The notes below the pieces were generated by a model, which had not been told where the DNA came from, made no database searches, and saw only the letters and a program-made list of their open reading frames with translations. Below are positions 48,854 through 58,979 of a DNA stretch of 64,000 nucleotides, piece after piece. The position numbers were made by a program, and so were the translations under genes. Positions within the stretch are counted from its first letter, which is position 1, and the number at the start of each line of letters is the position of its first letter. The DNA comes from Cycas panzhihuaensis (taxonomy: Eukaryota > Cycadophyta), in assembly GCA_023213395.1 (NCBI GenBank), contig CM041465.1:141801741-141865740 (forward strand), given 5' to 3'.

Positions 48854-49811
48854 ATGCCATCTCAATTCAAGAAAAATGTTAACTACATATTGAAAGGTAA
48901 AGAAAATTGGGATATATGGTACACTAGAATTAAAAATGCTACAAAGTATGAAGACCTTTGGAGAGCCCACTTGCAGCCTATACCCAGTATACCAGCAATG
49001 ATAACAACAACTGCTTCTAGTGGATTTGCTCCAACAACTCCTACAGATGTTGTAATAAAACTACAATGGGAGATATATGATGAAAAGATTCGTGCAGGAA
49101 TTTTATTGGTCATTGATCACTCCTTGCACAACTTGATAAATGAAGAGGAACATGATACAGCCTGGAAGGTCCTAGAAGTTCTTAGAAAGAACTTTGATAT
49201 AAAGTCAGATTTAGAATTTGTTCATCTTGTTTTGAAAATGAACAAATTAAAAATGTAGAAGGCATGAGCTCATGAGACAATAAATCTCCTTCGACTAATC
49301 AAACATGCAATTGATAAACACTTTAAGACTCAATGCATTACTTGGGTTATTTTGATCCAGTCATGATTACATGTCCCCAATTATAAAAACTTGGTTAGAA
49401 GTCTTCAATTTAGTGGAACATTGAAGATACTCAACTTCGAAGCACTTGTCGAGAAGTTCATAGAATTTCATAAGACCTTTGATACAAACTTTATAGCCTC
49501 TAACTCTCTTCTAGATGCAACCTTTGAGGTAGAAGAAGAAATTTGCTACACAAAAAATCAAGCTCCCTCTCATGGCAGAGAAAATAACTGAGCAAGAGGA
49601 AGAGGAAGAAATATGGGAAATCATCACACAAGGTCAATCAAACCCTCAATCACAACCTCGATAGTTTCAAGGCCAAGGGTCACCTCAACAAAGAGCAAGA
49701 TAGTCAAGCCAAACCAATACTTCTTTAGGGACTGGTAATCAAACTATTATATGTGATCAGTGTAACCGTAAAGGACACTTAGCAAAAGATTACAGAACTG
49801 CCACTTATAAG
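48854..49811 (+). pseudogene. Ty1/copia gag of element A
   Basis: ATG 48854 chosen because the gag-like sequence begins there (MPSQFKKNVNYILKGKENWD, then WYTRIKNATKYEDLWRAHL), although the frame is open from 48629. Frame 2 to a TAG at 49256-49258, then again 49391-49591 (FVEKFIEFHKTFD-like region). The zinc knuckle is in frame 3 at 49752-49793: CDQCNRKGHLAKDY, where the fourth ligand Cys is Tyr (TAC 49791), probably a G-to-A change. A frameshift lies between about 49590 and 49750. Confidence 0.85.
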
Positions 49812-50500
49812 TTGGCCAAGTTCCAACCAAAACATGGAGTTCACAATGTTGAAGAAACTTGTGAAGAATCCTTTAGTTGTGTAGGTTTTGTACAAGCATA
49901 CATTCCAATAATTGAGGGATCTTCAACATCAAATGCCATTAACCAACCAAAGAGATACTTTGAAACTTGGTATGGATATATCACTTGTGAATTCCCTTCA
50001 CCAATGCCAAGCCATATTGGAATTGCCAATAGTATGGCTTTAATCATTGGACAGTGGATCATGGACACATGAGCAACTCAACATATGATATGCAATTACT
50101 GTCTATATCAAATATTTGACTCAAATGTTTATGGAGTTGTTCACATGGATGATAAATTACAATAACCTGTTGAAGGAATTGGCAACATTCGCCTGAAACT
50201 CTTAGGCTTAGAAGATTTTACATTGCTTGATGTCTTATACATACCAAATCTCAAATAAAACCTACTCTCTTTATCCACACTTATTTCTCGTGGATTTGAT
50301 TTGAGTGTAACTGTAAATGACCAAACTCCTAAGGTCATTCACCCTCCAACTAATCAGGTGGTTTTGAATGGACATCTCTCTAGCAAGCTCTTTCGACTGA
50401 ATGGCTCTCTATCTTTTAAAGCCCATTATGCCCAAAGCCCTTGTGCCGATGAAAAATTTGTATTTAATTCCATCTTGACCCATCCAATGTTGTCACTAGA
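49812..50500 (+). pseudogene. Ty1/copia protease of element A, defective
   Basis: Frame 3. The active-site region reads WIMDT-stop-ATQHM at 50058-50090: TGA at 50070-50072 takes the place of the Gly codon of the D-T-G triad. Downstream, EGIGNIRLKLLGLEDFTLLD and VLYIPNLKxNLLSLSTLISR are the usual copia protease C-terminal half, with further stops near 50164 and 50257. The protease would cut the polyprotein. Confidence 0.85.
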
Positions 50501-51440
50501 AGCTCTTTGGCATGCTCGCATGGGCCATGTTCATATTGATAGACTTAGAGATCTTTCTAACACTCTTCCAAACCTTCCAAAGTTTTCCTCTAAGCCCTTT
50601 AAATGTGAAGCTTGTATCATTGCCAAATCTCATTGACAACCCTTTTCCAAAAGTTAGTGGAAATCGAGCCATCTATTACAATTGGTATACTCTAATTTGT
50701 GCGGGTCAATGCCCATTCTTTCACTAAAGGGTAAGCTATATTACATCTCTTTCATTGATGATTTCATTAGAAAAGTATGGGTAGCTTTTCTACACAAGAA
50801 AGATAAAGCATTATGTATATTCAAGGAATTCAAAGCCCTCCCTGAAAAAGAGTCAAGTTATCAACTCAAATGTCTTTGAACTGATAATGGTGGCAAATAT
50901 ACCTCACATGAGTTTGAAAGCTACCTTCGAGACAATGGCATCAAGCATCAAACAATAATAGCAGGTACTCCATAACAAAATGATGTTGCCGAGCGCATGA
51001 ACAGGACAATCATGAACATGGCTCATGCTATGGTAATATATAAAAATGTACCTGCCTATCTATGGGCTGAAGCAATCTGGACAGTTGTTTATTGTATCAA
51101 TGTTGTTAGCCCATCAAAGGAAGTATAATAACCTAATGAAAAGTGGTCAGGACAAGCCCCCATTGTTCACTACTTTAAAATTTTTAACTCTACATGCTAT
51201 GCCCATATTCTAGATGCAGATCAAAATAAACTCCAGCCAAGGGCACTTAAAGGCATCTTTATTGGATAGCCTATGGATAAGAAAGGGTATAAGGTCTTCA
51301 TACCTTTACAACGAAAAATTATCATTACCAGAGATGTCATTTTTGTAGAGACAGAGGATCAGTTACTTAAATTAGACTCCATAGTACCCTCACACCACTA
51401 CAATAATGTTATCAAGTATGATGTTTAGATTCTAAAATTT
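50501..51440 (+). pseudogene. Ty1/copia integrase of element A, defective
   Basis: Frame 3. The zinc domain is intact: LWHARMGHVHIDRL, then FKCEACIIAKSH. In the catalytic core the first Asp is replaced: LVYSNLCGSM has Asn (AAT 50694-50696) where the family reads SDLCGP, so integration chemistry should be lost. The second Asp is in TDNGGKYTS, preceded by TGA in place of Arg, and the Glu is in NDVAERMNRTIMNMAHAM. Then LNFST-like copia fold KIFNSTCYAHILDAD and ALKGIFIG. Several stops. A frameshift near the G-run 51441-51447 leads to frame 1. Confidence 0.9.
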
Positions 51441-52794
51441 GGGGGGGAGGTACAAACATAAATTACTCCAAATGTTGGAAGCTGACAATAGAGCCTTGGA
51501 GGATACAAGTTGCGACTTTGAACTAATGAGTGCACATCCAGCACAATCTTTTGAAGATAACAGAGTTGACAAAGGCAAAGCCATTATAGAAGAACCATCC
51601 TCTCTACCTTCAGTTGACAAAGGTAAAACAATGGCAGAAGGACAATCTTCCCATGGCACATCAACATCCTCCTCACAAAATAATCATTTTAACGAACATG
51701 ATGAGAACCAAGAAGTTAGGGAAATGAGGATATCATTCCCAACTCGACGATCTCGAGAAGCCTGCCAGCTCAATAAGGACATACAACCAGATAAGGTGGG
51801 AAAAACTAGTACTCGAAGTGCCCATAGAGTAAGGATGCAGGAATCATTATATACTAAGCTTAAACCAACAGAATTGCACCTTACTCTTAATGAAGAGATC
51901 TTAACGTACTAAGAAGCTGTAAATCATACATCTTGGAGAAACGCCATGAACGAAGAGTGTCAATCTCTTATCAAGAATGATACATGGGAGCTCGTTGATC
52001 TACCACTTGGCAGAAAGGTAGTTCAAAATAAATAGGTATTCAAAAACAAATATAGATCAGACGGTACCCTTGAGAAACACAATGCGAGGTTGGTAGCTAA
52101 AGGATTTACACAAAGGGAAGGCATCGACTACACTGAAGTCTTTGCACCCGCAACCAAGTGGCCTACAATTAGAACTCTTGTGGCCTTGGTTGCTCAACAG
52201 GGTTGGAAAATCTACCAACTAAATATTAAGACCGCGTTTCTTAATAGAGATCTTGAAGAAGAAATTTACATGGCTAAGCTAGAAGGATATGAGATCGAAG
52301 GTCAAGAGCATAAGGTTTGCAGGCTCAGAAAGTCCTTGTATGTCCTTAAATAAGCCCCTTGTGCTTAGTTTACCAAGTTGTCTGAAAGGATGAGGCAACT
52401 TGGATACAAGGTTTGTGACTATCAAGATATTGATGCAACGTTGTTCATCAAGTGCCATAAGGATAAAATCACTTATCTCATAATCTTTGTGGATGACATG
52501 CTAGTAACGGGTAATAGTGAACATGAAATAAGCCAGCTAAAAAAGGACCTTGGCAAAACGTTCGAATTGTCTGACCTCGGTTTGATGACATATTACTTGG
52601 GAATTGAAGTAACACAAAAGAATGAAAAAATTTTCCTCTCCCAAGAAAAATACATCAACGATCTTCTAACCAAGTTTCAGTTAGAAGATGCTTGACCAGT
52701 GATGTTACCTATGGACCCTAACACCAAAGTCTCAGCTGAAGGTGATACTAGGGAGGCAGACACAACACTCTACAGGAAACTTATAGGTAGTCTT
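51441..52794 (+). pseudogene. Ty1/copia reverse transcriptase and start of RNase H of element A
   Basis: Frame 1. A Ser/Glu-rich linker (51440-51900) leads to RT: SWRNAMNEECQSLIKNDTWE, NARLVAKGFTQREGIDYTEV, FAPATKWPTIRTLVALVAQQ, and the catalytic FVDDMLVTGN with Asp codons at 52492 and 52495; then DLGLMTYYLGIEVTQ. Stops near 52034, 52351 and 52693 interrupt it. LYRKLIGSL at the end runs directly into element Y; the next codon of the same protein is at 57576, after one copy of the target duplication is discounted. Confidence 0.92.
52790..52794. repeat. Target-site duplication (left) of element Y
   Basis: GTCTT, repeated exactly at 57571-57575. Confidence 0.95.
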
Positions 52795-53165
52795 TGTTAG
52801 AAATAATGTTTAATGTGTAATGTATGTGGGTCCTAGGATGATAAGTGATAGTCCTAAGTCTTAGGGTCAAAAGGTCATTATAATACTATGTAAAAGGATA
52901 TAAGTTTATTGGTCAAGTTTGTGGTATAATGCTATTGGTTAGGACAAAGGCATTTGTCCCACATGCATTACCTTGGATGTATAGTCTCCCACCTCTTTGG
53001 TATATAAAGGTGGTTGAGGTAATATGTAAAGACATCACATCATCAAGGCTCACCTTGAGCCCTTGGTGCTTTTGGTATGGTAATATATTCTGATTATATT
53101 GTGTGATTCTCTGGATGTTGATATTGTTCTTATGATTGAATGATCTCCATGTTAAAATCTCAACA
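52795..53165 (+). repeat. 5' LTR of element Y
   Basis: 371 bp. TATATAAAGG at 53001-53010 is a good TATA box, about two-thirds into the LTR, suiting an RNA start shortly after. Identical by eye to 57200-57570. Confidence 0.96.
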
Positions 53166-53177
53166 TAGTATCAGAGC
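53166..53177 (+). promoter_or_regulatory. Primer-binding site of element Y
   Basis: TAGTATCAGAGC immediately after the LTR, one mismatch from TGGTATCAGAGC. Confidence 0.88.
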
Positions 53178-53799
53178 GGGCCATCCTGTTGCAAGTCTGA
53201 AGATTGATAGAGGAGAAGTCCAGTGAAGAACAAAACATTCAAGCAAGGAGGTGGCTCCATTAAGATGGTGCCTAATTGAAGATCGATGCCATTGTTGATA
53301 AGAAGTGTGCCAAGGATCGATGCGAAACTGGAAGTTCACCTGGTAATGTCATTCATTTACCTTGTTATGAGGAGTAGCCATGTGTTAAGGTTTAATCTAT
53401 GAAGAAATTAGTTGACATACGAATAAATCTGAATCGTTGGCTATTGAACTCTATTTGGTGAAAGTAAAAACTATGTCCTTATAAATCTTGTTAGAGTTTG
53501 GAAATATTGGAGATTTGGTTGACAGAAATTAAAAGTTATGCAACCTTGTTTCGTCTGTCAAAAACCCTGCATGACAAGAAATTCCAGTAGAAAGAATTGT
53601 CATTAGAAAAAAGGAGAAGAAGAAGCCGACTGCAAAAAAGGAGATAATTGAAGATTTTGTTTGGGCACCAGGGTCTTATTTCTGAGCACAAGAATAAGAC
53701 AAAGAAAGCAGTCTCTGCAGACCAACTGGTTGATGATTAAGGAGAAAGAACATTGAGTCTATGTATCATAATTTCCATACAGAAAATATTCTGGTAAAA
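53178..53799 (+). other. Leader of element Y
   Basis: Untranslated; no ORF of 60 codons. Contains AAAAAGGAGAAGAAGAAG near 53608-53625. I see nothing further. Confidence 0.6.
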
Positions 53800-54314
53800 G
53801 CCTCTAGATTATGCGTTAACTACTAGTGGATTCCCCATCGCCAAGCACTTGCCTCTTCTTTAATATTTGTGGTAGAGGTTACAGGCAAATCTGGCACACT
53901 ATCCATGGCATTCTGATTGTTTACAGAATTTCCATTATTCCCGCTTCTGTGTCGCCGGGTACTAACTGCATTATCAGAGGTGGAAGGTGATCCAGCACTG
54001 GCAATAGCATTCGGCCTGACAGCTCGTTTACCGACGGACGGTCTTCAATTGATTATTGCATTCATTGTTTATGGAGTCTTATGATAAGCTCTTCTTCATC
54101 TGGTGAAATGTGACCTCACTTGACACTGGGGCGAAGATAATTTTTTCCAACGAAGCCTGCAACTCTTTCCACACCACTTCAGACCTGCATTCTGGGGAAG
54201 AGTGCGCCAGCGTCCTTCTCCATGAGCTTCGATAAACTTCGTCAAGAGAAGATCTTCATCTGGCGACCAAGGGCCTTCATTTACAGATCCACATAGCCTA
54301 CTTCTGCGCCCCAT
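53800..54314 (-). pseudogene. Captured R2R3-MYB transcription factor, internally deleted
   Basis: The minus strand from ATG 54314 reads [20 protein letters not shown], then [20 protein letters not shown], then [15 protein letters not shown]: a complete R2 repeat with the three spaced Trp (GPWS, GRWR, CRLRW). After a one-base frame slip the linker and start of R3 are legible (YLRPSVK, stop, [16 protein letters not shown]). Most of R3 is deleted, and a MYB C-terminal region follows in another frame (KRAVRPNAIASAGSPSTSDN, then RRHRSGNNGNSVNNQNAMDS). R2R3-MYB genes usually have an intron inside R2; none is present, so the source was probably a spliced transcript. Orientation is opposite to element Y. 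It lacks a working two-repeat DNA-binding domain. Confidence 0.9.
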
Positions 54315-55129
54315 ATATCACATAAGAAGCCGCATAATTTCTCTTAATTTCTGGAATGAGCAGAGAAGAATATGTAGAACCCTTCCATGAGAGATGAGCA
54401 GGAGGCGTCGCAGTATGTGGACCATTTGGGACCAAATTCCCCGACACCAGTTTCACATGTGGAAGGATCATTCAATAATGACGTACGGACTGAAATGACC
54501 ATTCCTTGTGGAAGGGACAGATATCACTGCGTCAGACTTGATTTTGCCACTGAATATTACGGTGGGCGATGCAAAACAGTGCGGACAGGGACTAAATTAC
54601 CAAAGCGGACTGCCGTATGTGCGTTACCCGTTAACCAGAGTTAATTATCGAACACTTACGACCAACCCCAAAAGGCTTTCCTTTCTGTGAATTGTTTGGG
54701 ATCTTGCTGGACTGCAGTCCCACAGACTGGGCAGAGAGACCACTGACAGCAAATATGCAAAAATCTGTGCAGGACTGAGCATGGAGACAATGAAGACACA
54801 GTAATTGGAGCAGTGCCAAAGACTACTCTGACTACAACCGTTGAAAAACTCATGGTCCTGTCAAAGAGGAATGCTTGAGATCATTTCAATGACATGTTCC
54901 TGTGTTTGGGCTGTTTAGAATTGTACTGGTTGAGGGTGGTTTCATTTTGCTAGAGATAAGGCATTAAATCTGAAAATATGCTTTCAACCTAATTTGAAGG
55001 TGCAGTGCTGTGCATAAGTAGGTGGAAGAGTATTCAACTCTTGTATTGGTTAAGTAATTCTAAAGGTGAAACTTGCAAAGAGCCAGAACAGTTTCTGAGT
55101 ACATATTATCACGGATGTCTGTTATTCTT
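54315..55129. other. Unrecognised cargo of element Y
   Basis: About 0.8 kb with a higher G+C content than the surroundings. On the plus strand, 54387-54644 is open for 85 codons and overlaps 54508-54690 (60 codons); on the minus strand, 54656-54853 is open. The bases next to the MYB ATG are plausibly its 5' UTR. None of the readings matches a family I know. From about 54890 the sequence returns to A+T-rich. Confidence 0.45.
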
Positions 55130-55350
55130 AAAGATGTAATGAGCAAATGACTCGTGACGACATGAAGAATGTGACGCAGAAATATGGAACTGTCAAGTAT
55201 GTTGATTATACAATGGGAGAAGCATCTGGTTATGTCCGTTTTGAACAAGCCTGAAGGCCCTCAGAAGGCTCGCACATCAACTATACTAGCGGAAGAGGGT
55301 GGCTTGGTTGTGAAGAATTATATTGCTACACTAGGAGCTGTTAAATCAAT
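55130..55350 (+). pseudogene. Captured La-protein fragment (C-terminal RRM)
   Basis: The plus strand reads MTRDDMKNVTQKYGTVKYVD, then YTMGEASGYVRFEQA. After a one-base insertion near 55250 it continues EGPQKARTSTILAEEGGLVV, then KNYIATLGAV. The VKYVDY-GEASGYVRFE-AEEGGLVVKNYIATLE pattern is the second RNA-recognition motif (xRRM) of plant La proteins, which bind the 3' U-tract of new RNA polymerase III transcripts in the nucleus. Only about 75 residues are present, and a stop follows the motif. It lies in the same orientation as element Y, and the remainder of La is absent. Confidence 0.85.
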
Positions 55351-55752
55351 TTAATTTCTTTTAGTTTTTTCTTTGCAACCAGCCTTTATATTTCCAAAGC
55401 TATATAATATCACGTCTCATAACTGATTGGCTGGAAGAGTAACAGCCTTAGCAGTCTTGGCAAGGAACTCCTTTTTACAGGTATACACATGAAGTAGGAG
55501 AACATTGCACACCGTGATTCGTTGGCTCAGCAGCAACATTCATACCTTGTGATAAGGTTAACAGTAGAACCTGAGTAAACTGGCAATAAAGAGCAGAAAA
55601 GAAAGACACCTCAAATCTGAAGATAGTAGCCACGAAAATTTGAAGGAACCTGGACTGTTATAAGGATTGTTGTGCGAAGCAAAGAAGCATTTTTTCTAGC
55701 ACTCAGGTTCCAATACTTCCTTGTCGATTTGTTTCTCAAATTGAAGTAGACT
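55351..55752 (+). other. Noncoding segment of element Y between La piece and gag remnant
   Basis: No supported coding sequence. It starts with a T-rich stretch TTTCTTTTAGTTTTTTCTTTGCAACCAG (ranges 55351-55380), which looks like an intron 3' end or untranslated DNA. A minus-strand ORF (55611-55922) is a shadow. Confidence 0.5.
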
Positions 55753-56697
55753 ATGGAGTTAAGTAACATTATCACCTTTGTGCCTGAGAGAAATGAATAT
55801 TGGCTATCAGATCTTTGCTTTCCTCTACCCAAATACACTGGAACTAATTTTCGTTTTTGGAAAATCAAGATGGAAAGTCTATTTATAGTCAAGAAACTTT
55901 GGGAAACAAATATGGGGATCAAACTACCATGAAGAAGGGGAGGAAATCTTCAAAAATAAAAACAGAATTGTTATTGATGTGATACTTGCAGCTATTGATA
56001 TGGATAACCTCCCTACCTCCTATCACTTCATTATTCGTGTTCAGAGAATATGGACTCAGCTGAGGATGCTTGGAAACTATTGACAGAAGTGCATGAAAAA
56101 GGACCTGAAGAAGTACAGCAGAAAATCAAAAGAGCAAAAAACCAAAGGAAGAAGTTGAAGAGGAAAGAAAAAAGGGAAAAGCAGCGTGACAAAGCCATAA
56201 GTCTCATCAAGGAACCAGCTCTAGAGGTTGAGGATTTCAGGCATCAATCTTTGCCGATAACAGTTCGTGGAGACATGAGTTGCCTAACAAAAGGTATGGA
56301 TAATGTTATCCTAGTTTGTGTTGACAAGATGGTAGGAAGAATTCAATTGGTAACAGGTCATACAGTGATTTGCTTATATTGGAAAATATCCATGATCTCC
56401 CTCATCTCATTCTCCACTCTCATCTTTGAGGAGATCAAGATTATAACAACATATCCTAGAGCGGCACTAGAAAGTTGTTTTCAAAGGAACATAAGGAGGA
56501 TATCATGTCATCAAGCTCTTGCTTATCAAATTCATATCACTTTTTGGATAGGTTACCTGACTATGAAAGTCAATCAGATTGAAATAATGTTCCATATTTG
56601 CATATCCACATTCAAGAAGTATATGCATGTGAGTATCATGGAAATTCTCATTATACTTAGTTCATGGAACTCCTTGAGTTACATGAAGAGAACATGA
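55753..56697 (+). pseudogene. Remnant copia-type gag of element Y
   Basis: A 59-codon ORF at 55753-55932 begins MELSNIITFVPERNEYW and continues LPKYTGTNFRFWKIKMESLF and KKLWETN, the N-terminal pattern of copia gag (F-x-G-x-NF-x-x-W). The reading continues in another frame (RIVIDVILAAIDMDNLPTSY, about 55955-56030) and then in the 215-codon ORF 56050-56697: SAEDAWKLLTEVHEKGPEEV, then a Lys/Arg-rich run, then an unrecognised hydrophobic half. Whether this second half is gag or more cargo is unclear. There is no zinc knuckle. Confidence 0.6.
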
Positions 56698-57199
56698 TAT
56701 ATCACACAACTTGCAGGAACTCGTCTGAACAAGTCCATTGATTCAGGGGAGGTTAATGGTGTTTTAACAGTTGACAACTCATTGCTGCGCTTGGTTAATG
56801 ATGATACTGCTAATGTCTACCTTAGTCACTCACATACTGAAGCAGGGAGAAGCAAACAGGTGATTGAAGACATGTTTGAGAGACACCTTGAAGATATATT
56901 TGATGAATACGTGCAGGATCATTCTGAATTATCCATACTTCACTACTTGGATTCTCAATCATGTGTGAAGTTGAAAGAGGCAAAGTCCGAGGATCGTCAA
57001 TTCAAAGGACACTACAAGGTTGAAGACCAAGACCATGCCCAAGACATGGTGTTCAAGACCTTTCCAAGATCAAGACGGTGGAGATTCAAAGAAGACAAAG
57101 TACATTAGAGTCTGTTGATAGTTATGTCAGTCTTGTCATGTTGTCTTTAATATGTATGTCAAATTGTCATTTGTTCAAACATTAAACATTAAGGGGAGG
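56698..57199 (+). other. 3' internal region of element Y with an unrecognised ORF
   Basis: The ORF 56782-57108 (108 codons) reads EDMFERHLEDIFDEYVQDHS and SCVKLKEAKSEDRQFKGHYK, ending in KTFPRSRRWRFKEDKVH. It is acidic and helical-looking, with no family recognised, and could be the tail of a lost polyprotein or cargo. The polypurine tract is at 57189-57199. Confidence 0.45.
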
Positions 57200-57570
57200 T
57201 GTTAGAAATAATGTTTAATGTGTAATGTATGTGGGTCCTAGGATGATAAGTGATAGTCCTAAGTCTTAGGGTCAAAAGGTCATTATAATACTATGTAAAA
57301 GGATATAAGTTTATTGGTCAAGTTTGTGGTATAATGCTATTGGTTAGGACAAAGGCATTTGTCCCACATGCATTACCTTGGATGTATAGTCTCCCACCTC
57401 TTTGGTATATAAAGGTGGTTGAGGTAATATGTAAAGACATCACATCATCAAGGCTCACCTTGAGCCCTTGGTGCTTTTGGTATGGTAATATATTCTGATT
57501 ATATTGTGTGATTCTCTGGATGTTGATATTGTTCTTATGATTGAATGATCTCCATGTTAAAATCTCAACA
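57200..57570 (+). repeat. 3' LTR of element Y
   Basis: 371 bp, no difference from 52795-53165 on reading both copies base by base. TATA box at 57406-57415. Followed by GTCTT (57571-57575). Confidence 0.96.
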
Positions 57571-57575
57571 GTCTT

Positions 57576-58220
57576 ATCTACACTACCAATACAAGGCCGG
57601 ATATTATACACTCTGTCGATATTCTTACTTGTTACATGATAAATCCTAAGCAGAATCATTGGCAGGCAATAGTGCAAGTGTTGAGATACCTTAGGATGAC
57701 TAGAAAATATGGTATGTTGTATGAACCTAATTCAAACTTCAAGCTTTCTACATACACAGACTCAGACTTTGCAGGAGATAAAGATACAGGAAGATCTATG
57801 TTTGAGTATGTTACGTTTCTTGGAACAACACCAATATCATGGAGATCTAGACGGTAGAAGATAGTTGTATATTCAACTGTCAAAACTGAATACATTACTA
57901 CTTCTGAGACCAGTAAAGAGGTGATATGGCTGAGAAAATTATTAGAAACATTGAATATTACCCAAACAAGTCCTACGAGTCTTCATGTGGATAATTAATC
58001 AGTAATCTATATGGTGAAAAATCTTGTATTTCATGATCGTACCAAACACATAAGTACGAAAGTCCACATGATTAAGGAACTTATTCATGATGGTATAATT
58101 CAATTGAATTACTGCCCCACAGTAGATCAAATGGCTAATATCTTCACCAAATTACTGCAAAAGGTGAAGTTTAAACAGTTTCGAAGGCAGCTCGACCTTA
58201 GGGCCTCCATCTTCGATTGA
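57576..58220 (+). pseudogene. Ty1/copia RNase H of element A, after the Y insertion
   Basis: Frame 3. Picks up the element A protein at IYTTNTRPDIIHSVDILTC, then YLRMTRKYGMLYEPNSNFKL, TYTDSDFAGDKDTGRSMFEY (catalytic Asp region), TISWRSRR-like with TAG near 57855 (Gln in relatives), EYITTSETSKEVIWLRKLL, SLHVDN-stop-SVIYMVKN, then FHDRTKHISTKVHMI and DQMANIFTKLL, ending at 58218-58220. The join across Y restores the expected copia order. Confidence 0.92.
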
Positions 58221-58667
58221 TCAAAGAAGATGGCAACATGATCATCATACTCTATTTGATTCGTGAAAACTCCTTATAAGCATAGAAGAATAAGAGTAAG
58301 TCTATACTCTATCATCTTTATGAAAACTCCATGTGGGTACAGAAGGATAATGGTTGTACTTATTTTAGAAAATCAGAACCTGTGAAAACCCAAAAGGGCA
58401 TAGGGGATTACCAAACAATATATCGAGACTTAGCAGATTAAGTTACACATTTAAGCTACTTGGCTATCAGGCTATATCAAAGAGCTACCTTAGCCATTTT
58501 GATTTATAAAAAGGGCTATAGATCTTAGAAAGTTCGTGGGTTTTTATTACCCATGAGGGTTTTTCTACAAAAGTGTCATTTAGAATTTCAATGTAATAAT
58601 GAGGCTCAAATGAAGACCTCATAGAATAGATTTTTTGAAAATGACCTTCCACCATTAAGGGGGGGAT
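58221..58667 (+). other. 3' untranslated part of element A with polypurine tract
   Basis: Noncoding. It contains imperfect direct repeats of TGAAAACTCC-TATAAGCATAGAAG/TGAAAACTCCATGTGGGTAC (58264 and 58322). The polypurine tract AAGGGGGGGA (58657-58666) abuts the LTR. Confidence 0.75.
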
Positions 58668-58979
58668 TGAAAGAGGTTAATGTATTAAGGTCATTTGTGG
58701 AGATTAATTATGTGACCTTAGGATATATTATTAGTATGAGACTCTTAATGAAATGCACTTTATGTGCATTTAGATGTAATTTCAGGTTCATGTCATTAGG
58801 TAGAAAAATCTTAATCCTAATTCTCACCCTCAATAACAAAAGGTGAAATCTCAAAGAGGGAATCATTATTCATTCTCACCTCCAAGCTTGCTCTCATATC
58901 TTGTTTCATCTTTTTTTTCATTCTCCATTGCCATTGTGTGTATGTGAGTGATTTATCTCCTAGATCCATCATTCCTTCA
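58668..58979 (+). repeat. 3' LTR of element A
   Basis: 312 bp, TGAAAGAGGTTAATG ... CATTCCTTCA. About 30 differences from the 5' copy. The flanking 58980-58984 AAAAG corresponds to GAAAG at 46578-46582. Confidence 0.92.

Larger units (their letters stand above)
52795..57570 (+). mobile_element. Element Y: young non-autonomous LTR element with MYB and La gene fragments
   Basis: 4776 bp. Two 371-bp LTRs (TGTTAGAAATAATG ... AAATCTCAACA) in which I find no difference, perfect 5-bp duplicates GTCTT, a primer site one mismatch from the initiator-Met complement, and a polypurine tract (AAGGGGAGG, 57189-57199). No RT or integrase; only a remnant copia gag (55753-56700). The interior is less A+T-rich than its surroundings and holds an antisense R2R3-MYB piece (53800-54314), an unrecognised segment (54387-55100) and a sense La-protein piece (55130-55350). 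It splits the RNase H of element A. Identical LTRs make this the youngest insertion in the window. Confidence 0.95.
46583..58979 (+). mobile_element. Element A: Ty1/copia retrotransposon, split by element Y
   Basis: 312-bp LTRs at both ends (46583-46894, 58668-58979), primer site, leader, gag, protease, integrase, RT and RNase H in copia order, and a polypurine tract. Flanking bases GAAAG and AAAAG form a target duplication with one transition. The LTRs differ at about 30 sites (about 10%). Element Y (52795-57570) splits RNase H; without it A is about 7.6 kb. Stops, at least two frameshifts and lost catalytic or zinc ligands leave it defective. Confidence 0.93.

Noticed and set aside
53800-54314. 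A functional MYB gene
   Set aside because: It lies inside the young element Y, has frame slips, a stop, and has lost most of the R3 repeat.
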